NCBI GenBank assembly: GCA_015143295.1
Contig: CM026566.1
Span: 5,195,072-5,259,071, forward strand
Direction: 5' to 3'
Source: Tetracentron sinense
Lineage: Eukaryota; Streptophyta; Magnoliopsida; Trochodendrales; Trochodendraceae
DNA length: 64,000 nt
In this document: in pieces, positions 21,561-33,900 of the stretch
Layout: every line of letters begins with the position of its first letter
Numbering within the stretch: position 1 is the first letter of the stretch
Position numbers and translations under genes: made by a program
Notes under the pieces: model-generated
What the model was told of the DNA's origin: nothing
Seen by the model: the letters and a program-made list of their open reading frames with translations, nothing else
The model's database searches: none

Positions 21561-23254
21561 CATATACATCATACAAATTTTAAAAGCATCAAGACGGAAG
21601 ACCCACCGATCAACTGGCCTACTATGAGTTCGCTAAGAAACCTTCTAAAATAAAGATTCCTAAATGTAATTCGTTTGAACGACCACTAATTTACAATTTA
21701 TAAAAGTCTAAAGGTATTGATAAAATTCAATAACCATAATGAAATTATGAGAAAATGTCTCCTAAGTACACTGGGATTAAAAAAAAAATTAACAAGATCC
21801 CCTTAGATCTCATATGCTAGAATCTACTTAATGTATTTAATTTAATTATGAATTTAGTTAATTAATATTTTTCATAATAAATGATGACTACTTATATATC
21901 AAGCTCTCTATATTATATAGAATATAATAACTCAAGAGTAAGGTGTATAATAATTAGAGCCTACCATGTAAAATTTTATTTGATAATCTTTAATTAGATT
22001 AGAACTACAAAAAAAAAATAAAAATAATCTCCATTGTAAACATGATGACCGTGAGATAATAATGGAGAAAAGTCTCTTGATCGTGAGTTCCACACATGCA
22101 ATATAAGGTTTACATTTATTTGGTAAGATAAAGAATGACTTTAATTATTACATAGGTTTTTTGTAAATAAATATAAATAAGTGTTATTATATGAGTGAAA
22201 ATAAATAAATAAAATAGCTTGTATGATTATATGAATTTTTTTTTATAGAATAAGTTTTATTAGATTTAAAAATTAAAAGAAAAAAAAATATTATGATTAC
22301 AAATTTTATTATAGTCATAGATGAAAATAATAATAATTACATGAAATTTTTCTAAGTATAATTGGTAAGAACTCTCCATTTATAACTAAGTGACCGAGAG
22401 CTCTATCCATCCAAGGAGGTTATCTCAACTGTCTCATCAGACTACACAAGACAAAGTTTTTATCATCTCAATATAAATTGTCTAAACATATGATGATATG
22501 ATGCAAGGTACTTCCTACCCTAAGATGACCTTAAATACAATGTCTTAACAGAACGAGCAAATTTGGTGGTACTATATGGTTATTATATTACGTTTAATAT
22601 GAATGTACGCGATAGATATTTGTACTATACGAGTATGTGGCTTGTACACTTGATTGACAAACTTAGGCAAACTAATTCGAGAAAAGTACCTCATTCGGTT
22701 GTTTTAGGTAAGTAATTTTCAGGATGAAATTCATTTAAGAGGGGGAGGATGTAGGGACCCAAAATTTAGTTCCTTGGCATTCGTGCCATTTACATGAAAT
22801 TCTTGAAGTATGTGCCCGATGTTAAATACATGTGTTCCTAAAAGATGAATTAAAAGGGATGCCTTAACATACCCTTAACTTCAAGAAGCCATAGTTTTAT
22901 CGCCGTAAATCGGAATCGAATGATTCTTGAATTTTTGGAAAGGTATTGGAACCTTCTTCAAGGTTTATGTTTACCATTTTTTCAGATTCTTAGTCGGAGT
23001 TAGGCTAAAAGTGGAATTTCTGAAACCAAGTCTGCTGCAAATCTGAGCTGCTGAAATCTATTTACAGACCAGTCAGCTTTAGGGACAAATTAGTCCATGA
23101 ATAAAGAAGAATTAGAAAATTTTTGAAATATGAAAGTTGTTCTCCTTCGAATGCCGAGTCTAACGCAAGTTGAATCGTCAAATTTTGATAACCGAGTCAA
23201 AAGTTACGGGCAAAATACCGGAGCAAGGTTTAGAAAAAAAAAAATGGAATCTGA

Positions 23255-23400
23255 GCGATCGGCCAACTAACACCGATCGATCGATGGTGGCGGGGATCGA
23301 TCGGCCAAAACTCGCCAATCGATTGGTGGGTGCTGAAACATGCATGAAAATGTTGATTTTTGACTTTTTAAGTCCCCTTTGATCCCCAAACTCTATAAAT
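23255..23400 (+). promoter_or_regulatory. LTR C promoter: palindrome cluster plus TATA box
   Basis: Sites built on CGATCGATCG (for example CACCGATCGATCGATGG near 23271 and GGATCGATCGGCC near 23296) occupy 23255-23325. The TATA box TATAAAT is at 23394-23400, about 70 bp downstream, the same spacing as in LTRs A, B and D. Confidence 0.68.
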
Positions 23401-24394
23401 ACCTCATTAACTCGTGAATTAGGTTTTCTAGATCCTCATAAACATCAAAAAGTGAGAGAAAGGGGTTTTGGAGAGATCCAAGAGGAGAGATCAAAGGTGT
23501 TGCAAGGAAAAAGGACAAAAGGGCTTAGATCTATCCCATTTGCAAGCGTTTGATCGTAGGGAAGTGACCGTGAGAGGTAAATATAACTTCCTTTCTATCA
23601 ATATAGAGATTTTTGATATAAACATTGTAAAAGAGATAGATCTAAACAAGAACAAACAAGATTAAGCGTGATTTGAATGTTTTAATCCTTTATGAAAAGC
23701 ACACATGATGTTAGAGAATGTTTCGAATCATGAATCTCTTATAAAAAAAATACATATGATGATTGAGAGTGTTTTAGATCATGATTTTCTTGTGGAAAAC
23801 ATACCTGATGTTTAGAAAGTAATTTAAATGATGACTTTCTTATAGAAAAAATAAATATATGATACTTAGAAAGTGTTCTAAGTTATGGTTTTTTTCTTGT
23901 GAAATATATTGATGATGTTAAAGATATTATTATAATTTTTATTATTCATATTTAACAAGTGGAAGGGGAATGAATTGATGGTTATATATGACAGAGAATG
24001 GAGGAATGAATGATGGTTGGATTTGATGAAATGATTATGAGTTTACCTTAAAATTATGATATGTTATAAATTAGGGTTCTATGAGATTAATTTGATTAAA
24101 ATTATATATATTGAGAGACATGATAAATAAAATTGTCTCTTATTGTATTATCAAAAACTTGATAGACCTATATTTTATGTTGATCAATTATGAGAAATTC
24201 TGCATATTTAAATTGGTGCATGATTCGTATTCATCATTATTTAACTCACATTTATTTACGAAATTAAACATGTAAAAGCACAAGAATAAACAAGATGATA
24301 AGTATTATACAAGTACACAAGAACACGAACATGACTGCATGATTGAGTTTTGCACTGATCGAGTACCCACAAGCCTAAGATCAAGGCAAGACCA

Positions 24395-24505
24395 GCCGTA
24401 TACACCGGCGAATGTGTAGACAAGCTGATACACCGGATAATGTATAGACAAGCCATATACACCGGATAACGTGTAGACAAGCCGTATGCACCGAATAATG
24501 TGTAA
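24395..24505 (+). repeat. Array of four hairpin units in LTR C
   Basis: Four units of about 28-29 bp, each a short stem around CCGGATAA-like loops. Arms are TACAC (24401) with GTGTA (24414), ATACA (24428) with TGTAT (24441), TACAC (24458) with GTGTA (24471), and TGCAC (24487) with GTGTA (24500, one G-U pair). The second unit changes both arms and keeps pairing. Confidence 0.68.
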
Positions 24506-25385
24506 ATCGTGTGGTATCTCAAAAAGTAGGGTATGTGTTAATCTCTACCCAATATATTGGGTAGAGTTATTTTAAGTTATTGCATAGTGTATGCTATTTG
24601 ATTTATTCACGAAAAAGTAAATAAAACAAGGATGCAAGTGCCTGGCTTCAAGACAAGTTTTCAAGGATACTAGTTATCTGGTTTCAAGAAAGATCTCAAA
24701 GAAAAGTAAGACAAGTAAGAAAAATAAGACAAGATAGATAAGTCAAATCAATAAAGAAAAAGTCAAGTAATAAGACAAATAAGATAAGTACAAGTGAGCA
24801 CATGAAAGAATTGAAATTGAATTATGCTTCCGAACTCTGAATTATTTATATGATTACTTGTCATATTAAATTCCAAATTACGTTTTGTATTAAATATTGT
24901 TATATTGTTAGCTAGGAATTTATATATACGCGGGGTAACTTGTTACTCAGCCGATGACTATTGTTGTCGGCAGGTTAGAGATTTAATAATTGTACGCAAG
25001 AGCCCTGAGTTGAAGAGGAGTACGTAAGGAAGATCTTAAAGGTGATCATCCCGAAGAGGAACAGGATTTCGATTTTAGTTTATTAGAAATTACTTAAATT
25101 CCAGAGAGATTGTAATTAGTTTGTTATGTTTTAATTTTTAAATTGAGATATTTAGATTTGATATGTTTAATTAAAGAGTTGAGAGTCACGAGGATGATTC
25201 AGAATGTGTAGGTTCAGTTTAGTTGTAGTCTTAATTGATATTCAGTTGATGTATTAAATGTTATTCAATTGGAGAAATTTTTCAGTTCAGATTTATATGC
25301 CTTTAAAGCTGATTAAATGGATTAAGTTAAATAAGTCACGTGCCAAAGTTCTCAATTCTCCTAGGGGGAATTTTGGGGCGTGACA

Positions 25386-27127
25386 ATTGTATTGTGGTCC
25401 AGACTTGCAACATGTTTGATGGGCAGATGGTATTTTGTTTTAGGGTTGGTCCTGGTTTAGTGGTCCAGGTACTGTGGCTTAATCCTTATGCTTATAGCAG
25501 ATCAAGGTCCAGACAACTTTTGAATAGAACTTAAGACAATATAAAATGAATCGAGGCAGCTGGACCTCCTACTGCTTTCAGTGAAAGAACTCTGTAATTA
25601 TTATTGATTCATTTCCTATATACAATGTATTTCCCAATTCAAACTCTAGGCCACCAAGGCTTTCATAATAGATATGCGATATTAATTAAAGCAAATATAA
25701 ATTTGTCCAAGTTTCCTTAATTAAGATATTCAATTTCAATGAGAGTAAACTCTGAATTACTAATTCTAATCTTTAAAATATATACAGGGAAAGCTATAGT
25801 TCATGCAGTGCGTGAATTTGTAAACGATCAAGCTAGACAAAAGTGTGGCAATCATTGTAATTATAAGAACTGGTTGCAGTTCTGCAAAATCGGTTCTCTC
25901 CATAATTAATAAAGAATGTCATACACTTTTGTAATAATTACAAAATTGTCATCTACTTTTGCCTTACGTGGTCATTTATAAATTCATGCAGCATTGTTGA
26001 ACAGTAACTTTAAATATATATATATATAAACACACATGAATAAGGTTATAATTTTCATAAGTTTTCAAGTTCATTGGTCGAAACTTAGGGTCCCAAGATT
26101 CTTCTTCATTCTTTAGCTAGCTGCCCATGGCCAGATCGTAGTGTGAAACATGGTATGCTCGCTCAATACAAGTGCATCTTCTGTCAGAACCATACTAAAG
26201 AAACTAAGAAAGATATAGAGTTTGTTCTCAAATGTTTCATTGATGCCGATTTGCTTGGAGATCTAGTGGGAGCAACATTGGTAGCTCAAGAATTCACATG
26301 GACATGGCTTCAGAAACTTTCCAGTATCGTTCCAATTTTATCGGACTACTTATGGTTCATCCCTCTGACTCTTCCAATAGTTGGGCTCCATTTTGGTGAG
26401 ATGTGTTGGGCTTAACTTTACGTTGGTCTGTGTTTGTGGTTGGCGTGTGGTTGGCCTGTGTGTGCGTGTGTTACCTTTACCAAAAAAAAAAGGGAAACTT
26501 ATTTTACAGGATAAACAAGTAACGGATATCTTTGGGCATTCCAAGGATTATGACGCCGTCGTGTCTCCTTAGGAATGGCCTCGGGTTGCCCTATGACCGT
26601 ATGGTCTCAACATCTTTCTTTTTTTAAAGTCCACTATAGAGTATGCTTGGTCATTGCAATTTCTTGCAATCAAAGTTTGAATTGTAGTTGGTTCTTCCAT
26701 TGATAAATTTGACGACTTTAACTTTTATTCTTGTAAATATCTAGTAAGATTTTTCTTTTGTGATTGAAGATTGTATTGCTTCTCTTTCCTTCCTTGCAAC
26801 TTAATTTGATCAAAATTTGGGTTCTCGGTTTGTTAGTTACAAGGCAAACTTTTGATTACCCATTCTTTCTATATAGAAAATAACCTTCAACTGCTTTCTA
26901 TTGTCCTTGGTTTTCGCTATACTAATAATAATAGATTCTTTTCCTCCCTCCTACTGAGAGTAACGGAACCATATCATTTTGGTCTTCTCTGAGTTCTTCA
27001 CTGTGGCTAGAGTTTTTGAGAAGACCAGGATCTCTCCAACAGGTGGTTACAACTGTTAAATCCGTACATGCAAATTGATCCTGGCCTTCCGATACTTGTG
27101 CCACGGGGAAGAACCCAAGGAAGAACA
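25386..27127. other. Unassigned DNA between LTR C and the Tork element
   Basis: No gene recognised. A frame at 26143-26415 (90 codons, MKHGMLAQYKCIFCQNH) matches no family I know and ends in a GT-rich stretch followed by ten A (about 26481-26490), which could be the tail of a LINE or SINE; no target duplication was found. The last about 120 bp (27010-27127) resemble 59340-59462 and continue right of the Tork element at 53595, so the Tork element landed in a short dispersed sequence. Confidence 0.45.
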
Positions 27128-27576
27128 TGTTAAAAAAGACTTGAATTTGAGTTGGGCGATCGATCGCCCAATGGCAATTTGGTTATTCTGGTAATGGACG
27201 ATCGATCGCCCAAGGTGGGGATCGATCGCCCACAACGTCGTTTTGGCCTTTTATGTTTCGTGAACTCCTTGTTTAGGTTTATGCTTGGGGGTATAAAAGA
27301 GGATTTTATAACCTAGGGTTTGTATGCTTTGTTTAGGCTTGAGAGACCTTGAGATCTGTAAAGGGGAGGCATTAGAGAGTGAGAGAACTCTTATAAGTAC
27401 TCCGTGTTGATTCTCATAGTGAAAAGCTCCGATCATCATCGCCTGTGGACGTAAGCATTAAGGCCGAACCACGTATATCTTGTCTTGTATGATTGCATCT
27501 TTTGTGGTTTATTTTTCCCTGCTTTGGTCTGCAATTTCTTGTTCGCACTAGATTCTTAGGGGTTATTTCTGCAACA
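27128..27576 (+). repeat. Tork 5' LTR
   Basis: 449 bp, starting TGTTAAAAAAGAC and ending CTGCAACA, 3 bp before the primer binding site. It carries a perfect 20-bp palindrome, TTGGGCGATCGATCGCCCAA (27152-27171), two weaker copies to about 27234, and TATAAAAG at 27292-27299. In the 3' LTR the first palindrome is interrupted by a 10-bp insertion. Confidence 0.95.
27152..27299 (+). promoter_or_regulatory. Tork LTR promoter: GATCGATC palindromes plus TATA box
   Basis: Three CGATCGATCGCCC-type sites between 27152 and 27234 precede TATAAAAG (27292-27299) by about 58 bp. The core and spacing match those of the Tekay-like Ty3 LTRs, although the element families are unrelated. Confidence 0.7.
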
Positions 27577-27579
27577 AAC

Positions 27580-27591
27580 TGGTATCAGAGC
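27580..27591 (+). other. Primer binding site, initiator-Met type
   Basis: TGGTATCAGAGC, the standard copia primer site complementary to initiator tRNA-Met, 3 bp after the 5' LTR. Confidence 0.95.
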
Positions 27592-27609
27592 TTTGGGTTG
27601 TCGAGAAAA

Positions 27610-28360
27610 GGGATGGCTCCAAAATTGTCAAAGGTCTCGAACGCAAAGTTCGAGGTGGAGAAGTTTGATGGAAAGAATAATTTTGAGCTTTGGCAAGTCC
27701 AGGTGAAGGATGTTTTAATCCAACAGGGTTTACATAAAGCCTTGAAAGACATGAAGGGTAAACCGGAAGACATGACGGATGAAGATTGGGAGGAGTTTGA
27801 TCTACAAGCATGTAGTACAATTCGGTTGTGTTTAGGGAATGAGATAATGTACAATGTGATGTATGAGAAGTCGGCTGCTTTGATCTGGTAAAAGCTTGAG
27901 AGTCTCTACATGACGAAGTCTCTCACCAACCGCTTATATCTGAAGAAGCAATTGTACACTTTTCGGATGAAGGAAGGTATGTTAATGCATGATCATCTTA
28001 ATGATTTTAGTAGAATTATCTCTGAATTACTAAATATAAATGTAGAAATTGATGATGAAGATAAAGCCCTTTTACTTTTGTGTTCTCTCCCCGATTTGTA
28101 TGACCATTTAGTTACTACTTTGTTATACGGGAATGATTCCATCGATTATGATGACGCTATAACCGCGCTTCTTTCAAATGAATTTAGGAAGAAGGCTCCT
28201 AGTAGCGATTCTTAGGCAGATGGCCTATTTGTTAGGGGAATGACATAAAATAAGAAATTTAGTAAAGGAAGGGGTAGATATAAATCAAGGAGTCGGAAAG
28301 ACTCAGTATGTTACTTTTGCCACAAGAATGGGCACTTCAAGACTGACTGTCTGAAATTAA
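27610..28360 (+). pseudogene. Tork gag region (fossil)
   Basis: Gag starts at MAPKLSKVSNAKFEVEKFDG (27613), with the UBN2-type core WQVQVKDVLIQQGLHKAL, DWEEFDLQACSTIRLCL and LTNRLYLKKQLYTFRM. It ends in the knuckle CYFCHKNGHFKTDC near 28307-28350. These are hallmarks of Tnt1/Tork-type gag. The reading is broken in more than one place. Confidence 0.9.
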
Positions 28361-28399
28361 AAAATAAGGATGATAGAAATAAGGGGACAACTTCTGACA

Positions 28400-29560
28400 C
28401 AGCAGGTGTGGCAGAAAATGACTCAGATGATGCTACAAATGTGTTGTCAGTAACATCTCGGGGTAAAGATACTTCAAATGAATGGATTTTGGATTTCGGT
28501 TGTTCTTACCACATGTGTCCTACGAAGGACTTATTTACGACCTATACAGGTATAAATGGTGGCACTGTTTTGATGGGTAACAATATGGCCTGTAAAACAG
28601 TGGGGATAGGGACAATTAAAATCAAGATGCATGATGGAATTGTAAGAGTTTTGACAGGTGTCAGACATGTTCTGGATTTGAAGAAGAACTTAATTTCTTT
28701 AGGTGTCTTACACTCCAATGGTTGCAAAGTTGTAATTGAAGATGGGATCATGAAGGTAGTCAGCGGTGCATTGGTGGTGATGAAGGGTAACAAGCTAGGA
28801 AATCTGTATTTTCTACTAGGGAGTACAGTAACAGGTAGTGCAGCAGTGTCTACTTTAGGAGATAGTGATTCAGTATCCACACATTTATGGCATATGCGAT
28901 TGGGGCATATGAGTGAGAAGGGATTGACTGAATTAAGTAAGAGAGGCATGTTTGGTGGGGTGAAGACCGGGAAGCTGGAATTCTGTGAGCATTGTATATT
29001 TGGCAAGCAGTGCAGGGTAAAGTTCAGTACAGCTATTCGGTGCACAAAAGACACTCTAGATTACATTCATTCGGATGTATAGGGTCCCTCGCAAGTAGCC
29101 CCAAAAGGGGGATCTAAGTATTTTGTTTTCTTTATCCATGACTTCTCGCGCAAGGTATGAATTTATACTTTGAAGAATAAGGATGAATGTTCGATACATT
29201 TAAGAAGTGGAAGACAATGATTGAAAATCAGAGTAGAAAGAAGATTAAGCGGTTAAGGACCGATAATGGGGGTGAGTACAAGTATACACCATTCTTGAAG
29301 TTTTGTGAAGATGAAGGAATTGCCAGACATTTTACAATAAGGAAAACACCACAGCAGAATGGGGTAGCAGAAAGGAGGAATCGTACCCTATTGGAGAGAG
29401 CGAGATGTATGTTATCCAACACAGCTTGTTTTCTTGTGAACAGATCACTGTCTACAACGATAGAGTGCAAGACTCCTCATGAGGTTTGGTCGGGTGAATC
29501 AGCTGATTACAAGTCACTAAGAGTTTTTGGATGTTTAGCTTACTTCCATGTCAGGGAAGG
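28400..29560 (+). pseudogene. Tork protease and integrase, left part (fossil)
   Basis: The protease shows WILDFGCSYHMCP near 28480-28520. The GAG-pre-integrase block follows (HLWHMRLGHMSEKGL, then CEHCIFGKQCRVKF). The integrase core is recognised by IHSDV, LRTDNGGEY and TPQQNGVAERRNRTLLERAR. The region is cut at 29560 by the Tat insertion, with the remaining part at 51064 onward. Confidence 0.9.
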
Positions 29561-30921
29561 TGTAGAGAGGTGATTTTGATTTTGAAATGATGAGATTCAC
29601 TGTAACCTCAATCTAGCCTAAATCTGTTATCCAGATCGTTCTAAATTGAGTTATTTTGAAAGAAATGATTCAGAGATCAATATAAAGAAAAAAGGGAAGA
29701 AATGAAGAGAATGATTCAAAGAGAGAGAAGAAAGACCAGTGAAGAATACTAGTGACAAAGGACTTTTCTTGATAAATCCTTTACTTTCTCTCTCAGTAAA
29801 TTCTTGTTTCTCCAAAAAATCTTGTTAGAAACAGGGAAAAAACTCTGTTTAAATAAGAGGGTGTCACTTCTATTTATAGGTGATCAATAGAAATCATAAC
29901 TAACTTGTACAACTGTCATAACCGTTTTTGTAACCGACTTTAGAGAGAAAATATTGGATTTTATCAAGATAAAGGCGTTTTTCACTATAACTCCTTTAAG
30001 CTTTTATGACCAAAGCTTTCGGCTATATTCTTCAAAGGTTAAAAGCGGTATTCACAGTACTCATCCTTTAACAAATTCTATCTAAGCCCTCCAAAACACA
30101 ACTCATCATGTGACGCCCCGAACCCGCGCCTAGAGAATCAAGTTCCGAGACGCGCGTCCGTTCGTCAAATCATGCAAGCGGAAGACTTTACCTGCAAAAA
30201 TGCGAGAAATTTAAACATTTATCAGATGCTTCCAAAAAGCAAATAACACCTGTCATCACAATAGCCATTATACAAACCATATACCTGTAGTATTTACATC
30301 AAGTTTGTTTTACAAAAGTAGGCGCCTCTATCACGCTGGGTACAACTTGTATAAGCTTTCAAAATGTCCAGTTGGACTTTTCACTTACTGGTCAGCAGCT
30401 CCAAGATCTGCAGACATAAAAAGTCTGTAGAGACCCGAATCTTTTTCATGTTTTTATTACAAGTATTAGGGGTATTGTAGTCTTATGATGTTTTAATGTT
30501 TACGTATTTATATCTAATTGGTATAGTGTGATTAAGGTTTAGCCAAACTTGTAAACGAAGGGATGTCATAATACACTCTGAACTTTAGGAAGCTCTAGTT
30601 TTGGAACCGTTTATTGGAATTGAGTGATTCTTCATTAGAAAGGTATTGGAACCCTCTTCGAGGTCCATGTTTAATGTTTTTCCTTATTTTTAGTCTAAGC
30701 TAAGTCAAAAATGGGTTTTCTGAGGTTTTGTCTGATGGAATTGTAGATCAGTCAACTTTGGAGAGTTTTTGGTCCATAAATAAAGTTGAATTTGGAAATT
30801 CTAAAATTCTAAAAATGTTCCTTTTCGAAAGACGAATCCAACGCAAGTTGAATCGTCGAAATCCGACGAACGAGTCAAAAGTTATGGCCAAAATAGTAGA
30901 GTAGGTCAAAGATCTGCAGAA

Positions 30922-31181
30922 CACCGATCGCTCGGTCAGAAGTAGCGATCGATCGGTCCAAAACCGATCGATCGGTAGCTATCGATTGGTCCAAAATTTT
31001 TTATAGGGAAATTTTCCAGAGAGTGTGTTTTTGTTCGATCGCACGGTCATAAACACCGATCGATCGGTAGGCGACCGATCGCTCGGTCATAACCACCGAT
31101 CGATCGGTCTTTCGTGTTTTTGACAGAATTTTTGTAAAGGCTTTTTGGTCTTTTAGTTCTCAGACCTTGAGGCGATAAATA
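30922..31181 (+). promoter_or_regulatory. LTR B promoter: palindrome cluster plus TATA-like box
   Basis: CGATCGCTCGG and CGATCGATCGG sites lie in two groups (30922-30985 and 31035-31109), followed 65 bp later by the TATA-like GATAAATA at 31174-31181. Order and spacing equal those in LTR A. Confidence 0.68.
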
Positions 31182-32034
31182 GGGATCCTATTTTGGGGTA
31201 TTAAAATACTCTACCTATTTCTAACCTAATTTGGCAAAAAGGGGGAGAAAACCTAGGGTTTTGAGAGAGGGGTTGCTTGGAGAAGAAGGAGATTGCTAGA
31301 AGATTTAGAGGAAAGCTTGGAGATCGTCCTCAAAGCTTCCCCAAATCATCTTGTGAGCGATTTGGATCCAAGAGAAGGATCCCTAAGGTCGATAAACTTC
31401 CTAACTCAACTCTATTAGTGATGTTAGTGAATATTAGTATAAGATAAATGATATTTAGTTTGTTTTCCCTAATTATGTATGGATTAAGCTTGTTAGAGAT
31501 GGAAATAAGTTTATATTATGGATGGATTGAATGGAGGAAGGGAAATGCTATGAAGGATTGAGATGAGTGTATGGATGTGGATTTTGATTTGGGTTGTGTG
31601 GATGGATTATGGTGTGATGGAATGTTAAGAATGTGAAATGGCAAAGTATCCATAATTAACGCACTCTAGAAATTTGTTGAAATGTCTAAGAATGATAAAT
31701 ATTAGTATGGTGCTTTTGATTATCATTAAATTAAGTTAAATGAATATTATATTGTTATGATAAATTATGCTCTATTTACTTGTATGGTGATCGATATTTG
31801 GGTAGGCCAAACCTTAGAGGAAAATCCTCCCCGTTGGGAATTCTCTAACTAGGGAGATGTAACTTAGCGGAGTTCCCTAACGGAAGATTGAAATCTAAGG
31901 GATGACTCATTTGAATTCCAATCACGACACTCAAGCACACGTGCACTTGCATGGTAAGTATTCAAGTCTCATGAGTTCACTTGTCTCACAAGCATGCATG
32001 CATTGGATACGAATATGTCACGAATTATGCCATG

Positions 32035-32139
32035 AAAGAATGATCCCCCACTACGAATATCCACTCTACGCGTTGTCGCACTCATGTTATGCTATAAAAG
32101 AATGATCCCCCATTACGAACATCCACTCTACGCGATGTC
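32035..32139 (+). repeat. Two tandem units in LTR B
   Basis: Two copies of a unit starting AAAGAATGATCCCCCA and containing ATCCACTCTACGCG, about 60 bp apart. They sit in the same LTR interval as the arrays of LTRs A, C and D but share no sequence with them. No clear hairpin was found. Confidence 0.75.
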
Positions 32140-32424
32140 GAACACTATGAATTATGCGTTGCCGGGATAAAACACTATGATTATACGTTGTCGAGACAAA
32201 CACACTATGAATCATGCATGTATGAGTCTATGCATATGTTAAGTTAAGTTCATGGATAAGAATTTCATGAGTACACGAGTCAAGATGATGTTATGACATG
32301 TTATATGCTACGCACTCTGATTATGCCTATTTTACGCGAAATTATTATGAGTAAGCTTAGATAAACTGAGTTATAATATTGTTATTGCTAATGCTATCTT
32401 ATGTTGTTGTTAGTTTGTTTATCC

Positions 32425-32569
32425 ACTGAGTATTCTATGCTTAGTCGACCTGTTATTGTCTTCAGGTTTAGGAGGAGAACCGTGGACCGAGGAGGTTTAC
32501 GTTGAAGAAGGGGAGGAAGGTGAGCTTCCTGAGGAAGAGGCTAGGGATTTTGACAGTTATCCCTATTGA
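32425..32569 (+). other. Conserved hairpin, AG site and acidic reading frame in LTR B
   Basis: A hairpin-like CTGAGTAT/TGCTTAG precedes TTGTCTTCAG (AG at 32464-32465). An acidic frame follows, with EPWTEEVYVEEGEEGE and then LPEEEARDFDSYPY before its stop near 32569. It aligns with the acidic frame of LTR A (4516-4631) residue by residue, including the stop region. Confidence 0.5.
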
Positions 32570-33469
32570 GTAGTTTTAGCACTTCTTTTTGGAAGAGATG
32601 GTTGTATTAGACTTTTGACTTTTAGTTGATGTTGCCTTAGTTATTTACCGTGTGGATGTTTTAGACTATTTCGTTTATGAGGAGTCATAGTATGTGGACT
32701 ATCATTGTACAGGATGGTTTGACTTTTTATGAACGGAATTTTATTATCCTCACTTTTGGAAGACTTGTGTAGTATGCCTTGTATGCATGGTTTTTAAGCA
32801 GGTTTAAGTAATGTGGCGATTCCAAAGTCCTATTTTAGCCTTGTAGGATTTTGGGGTCGTTACAAAGTCAGTGAGCTATGAAGCCCAATAAACCACAATC
32901 CTTCTAAACTATTTTTCACATAATAACACGCATTAATAATGATATAATAAACAGTTCAATTTGCATGTTATAGTAAAATAGAACAGTATATAATAAATTG
33001 TGACCCACGGTTACTTAGGGATACGTCACCCTAACAGAGGTTCCCGACCTCACATTACTTTCCAATTATAAGGTTCAGTTATGAATGTATTATATTACTA
33101 AATTATCGTTTCGATCATCAATCATGTTTCATTTCGAGTCCTGAGACTCTATTAATTGGCCACAGCCCATAAATGTTCGGCTTAAAGTCTCTAAATCCTA
33201 ACCATAATTAGACTCACACACGCTGTTCCGGCTTTCACCCGAACACGACCAAACCTTGGGTATACCAACCCAACTCACTTGGAATCCGACGATTCCATAC
33301 CGAACCATGAGTCCACCAACTCAAACAAATACACCAACCCTGAGTATACCAACTCAGAACACTTCGTATCCGAAGCTTATACACACAAGATGGGCATTCA
33401 CCTAATAAGGACAATATTTTTCCACTCAACTGACTGGCAACATCTACCGTGTATTCGCCGTGATCGCCC

Positions 33470-33900
33470 TGGGTATCAGTCATGAAGGAACCTCGACCAA
33501 CCTGCCTACCGTCATCTTCTGGTTAGTCTACGGAGGAACCCCGACATCTTTACCAATGCCGTTATCTCCTGACGTTCCACCAAGAAGGGACCCCGATAGA
33601 CACGGTGCCGACATCTTTTGACCCACCCAGAGAGGAACCCCAGACTATACACTATCTGATGTTCAGCCACTTTAAACTCCCTACGACTCCGACATCTACT
33701 AACTATCAGTCACGGAGGAACCACAGGCCATGCAGGACACCGCCACTCCTGACCTAGTCCAAGAGGCGCCACGGGCGACCTAGACAAACAGACCGACATC
33801 TCCCGACTATCAGACACAGAGGAACCCCGGGCCTTACTGGACACCGTCTCTCCTGACCTAGTCAAAGAGGAACCACGGACTATACTTAATCCTGGTTAGA
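33470..33900 (-). repeat. Degenerate tandem repeats in solo LTR X
   Basis: Four or five imperfect units of roughly 80-110 bp share GAGGAACCCCG and CCGACATCT words. Their place in the LTR resembles the tandem arrays of the Tekay-like LTRs, but I found no clear hairpin in them. Confidence 0.5.

Larger units (their letters stand above)
19961..22669. other. AT-rich unassigned DNA
   Basis: No recognisable gene on either strand. It holds the remainder of the CT microsatellite (19961-20010), an AAT run (near 20948-20972), a TA microsatellite (21149-21195), a tandem array (21335-21560) and long A/T-rich stretches. It may be decayed retroelement sequence, but no domain or terminal repeat identifies a family. 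Confidence 0.5.
22670..25385 (+). mobile_element. Tekay-like element, 3' terminal remnant with LTR C
   Basis: Only the last about 80 bp of internal sequence remain: a trace of the chromodomain tail (EKYL at 22680-22690), the FQDEIHLRGGG-type stretch and the polypurine tract AAGAGGGGGAGGA (22737-22749). The LTR at 22750-25385 (2.64 kb) begins TGTAGGGACCC and ends GGGGCGTGACA. Everything upstream of the remnant has been lost. The LTR is the most diverged of the four Tekay-like copies here. Confidence 0.85.
30426..32864 (+). mobile_element. Tekay-like solo LTR B (fourth nesting level)
   Basis: 2.44 kb, starting TGTAGAGACCC and ending GGGGTCGTTACA, with a perfect 5-bp target duplication AAGTC (30421-30425 and 32865-32869). 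It is the closest relative of LTR A. A solo LTR forms by recombination between the two LTRs of a full element. It contains the palindrome cluster, TATA-like sequence, two tandem units and the acidic reading frame found in LTR A. Confidence 0.95.

Noticed and set aside
26143-26415. 90-codon frame MKHGMLAQYKCIFCQNH as a host gene
   Set aside because: No recognisable domain, no intron or promoter context, and a GT-rich tail with an A-run follows; too weak to call.
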